DNA from: Bifidobacterium breve
GTDB taxonomy: Bacteria; Actinomycetota; Actinomycetes; Nanopelagicales; Nanopelagicaceae
Assembly (NCBI GenBank): GCA_945866155.1
Contig: CAMBGL010000079.1
Span: 1 to 5,851, forward strand
Length of the DNA: 5,851 nt
Direction of reading: 5' to 3'
The position numbers and the translations under genes were made by a program. Positions 5,828 to 5,851 of the stretch are shown in pieces (positions within the stretch are counted from its first letter, which is position 1; every line of letters begins with the position of its first letter). The notes under the pieces were generated by a model. The model ran no database searches and was not told the DNA's origin. It saw only the letters and a list, made by a program, of their open reading frames with translations.

Positions 5828-5851
5828 ATGAGATTACGCGTTATCGCTTCA
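5828..5851 (+). CDS. Possible start of a further gene, cut by the window end
   Basis: An ATG at 5828 opens eight codons (MRLRVIAS) that run off the window. AGGG at 5817-5820 lies seven bases upstream, a reasonable ribosome site. The gap to the katG stop is 61 bp, and I see no hairpin terminator in it, so this gene could be read together with katG. The arginine-rich start followed by hydrophobic residues could begin a signal peptide or a normal first strand. Too little is present to name a family. Confidence 0.4.

Noticed and set aside
1..5851. CRISPR array, insertion sequence, integrase or phage genes, toxin-antitoxin or defence modules
   Set aside because: No regularly spaced repeats, terminal inverted repeats or recognisable genes of these classes are visible, although a tRNA that could serve as an attachment site is present.

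Overview
This window looks like an ordinary chromosomal stretch of a low-to-mid-GC bacterium; sampled lines run at roughly 37-47% G+C by eye. It holds five complete protein genes, one tRNA gene and two possible partial genes at the edges. The most likely source is a small-genome freshwater actinobacterium, for example the acI / Nanopelagicales group. This is an inference from the compact spacing, the moderate GC, two leaderless-looking starts with a TANNNT box six bases upstream of ATG, a tRNA without encoded CCA, and a full-length katG, a gene known from cultured acI strains. No 16S or other marker gene is present to prove it.

Layout: bases 3-125 (+) may be the C-terminal tail of a membrane protein that starts outside the window. 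It converges on, and overlaps by a few bases, a peptidase S51 / cyanophycinase-like gene (122-847, -). That gene is divergent, with a 34-bp gap, from an aldo/keto reductase (882-1856, +). The reductase converges on a TauE/SafE-family membrane permease (1874-2614, -), and a perfect 10-bp inverted repeat lies at their junction. The permease follows a class I glutamine amidotransferase (2629-3300, -) by only 14 bp, so the two are probably one operon. A tRNA with a CAU anticodon (3365-3438, -) lies just upstream of them. After a 156-bp divergent intergenic region comes katG, a catalase-peroxidase (3595-5766, +). The first eight codons of a possible further gene start at 5828.

Function: KatG removes hydrogen peroxide. 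The reductase acts on carbonyls, the amidotransferase on an unknown nitrogen-containing substrate, and the permease on a small anion, often a sulfur compound in this family. The set fits general stress and small-molecule housekeeping, but nothing in the sequence ties the genes into one pathway. I found no CRISPR array, insertion sequence, phage gene, toxin-antitoxin pair or obvious defence island, and no convincing undescribed system. The most useful leads are the leaderless-start pattern, the katG upstream region without an adjacent furA, the junction hairpin and the identity of the CAU tRNA.
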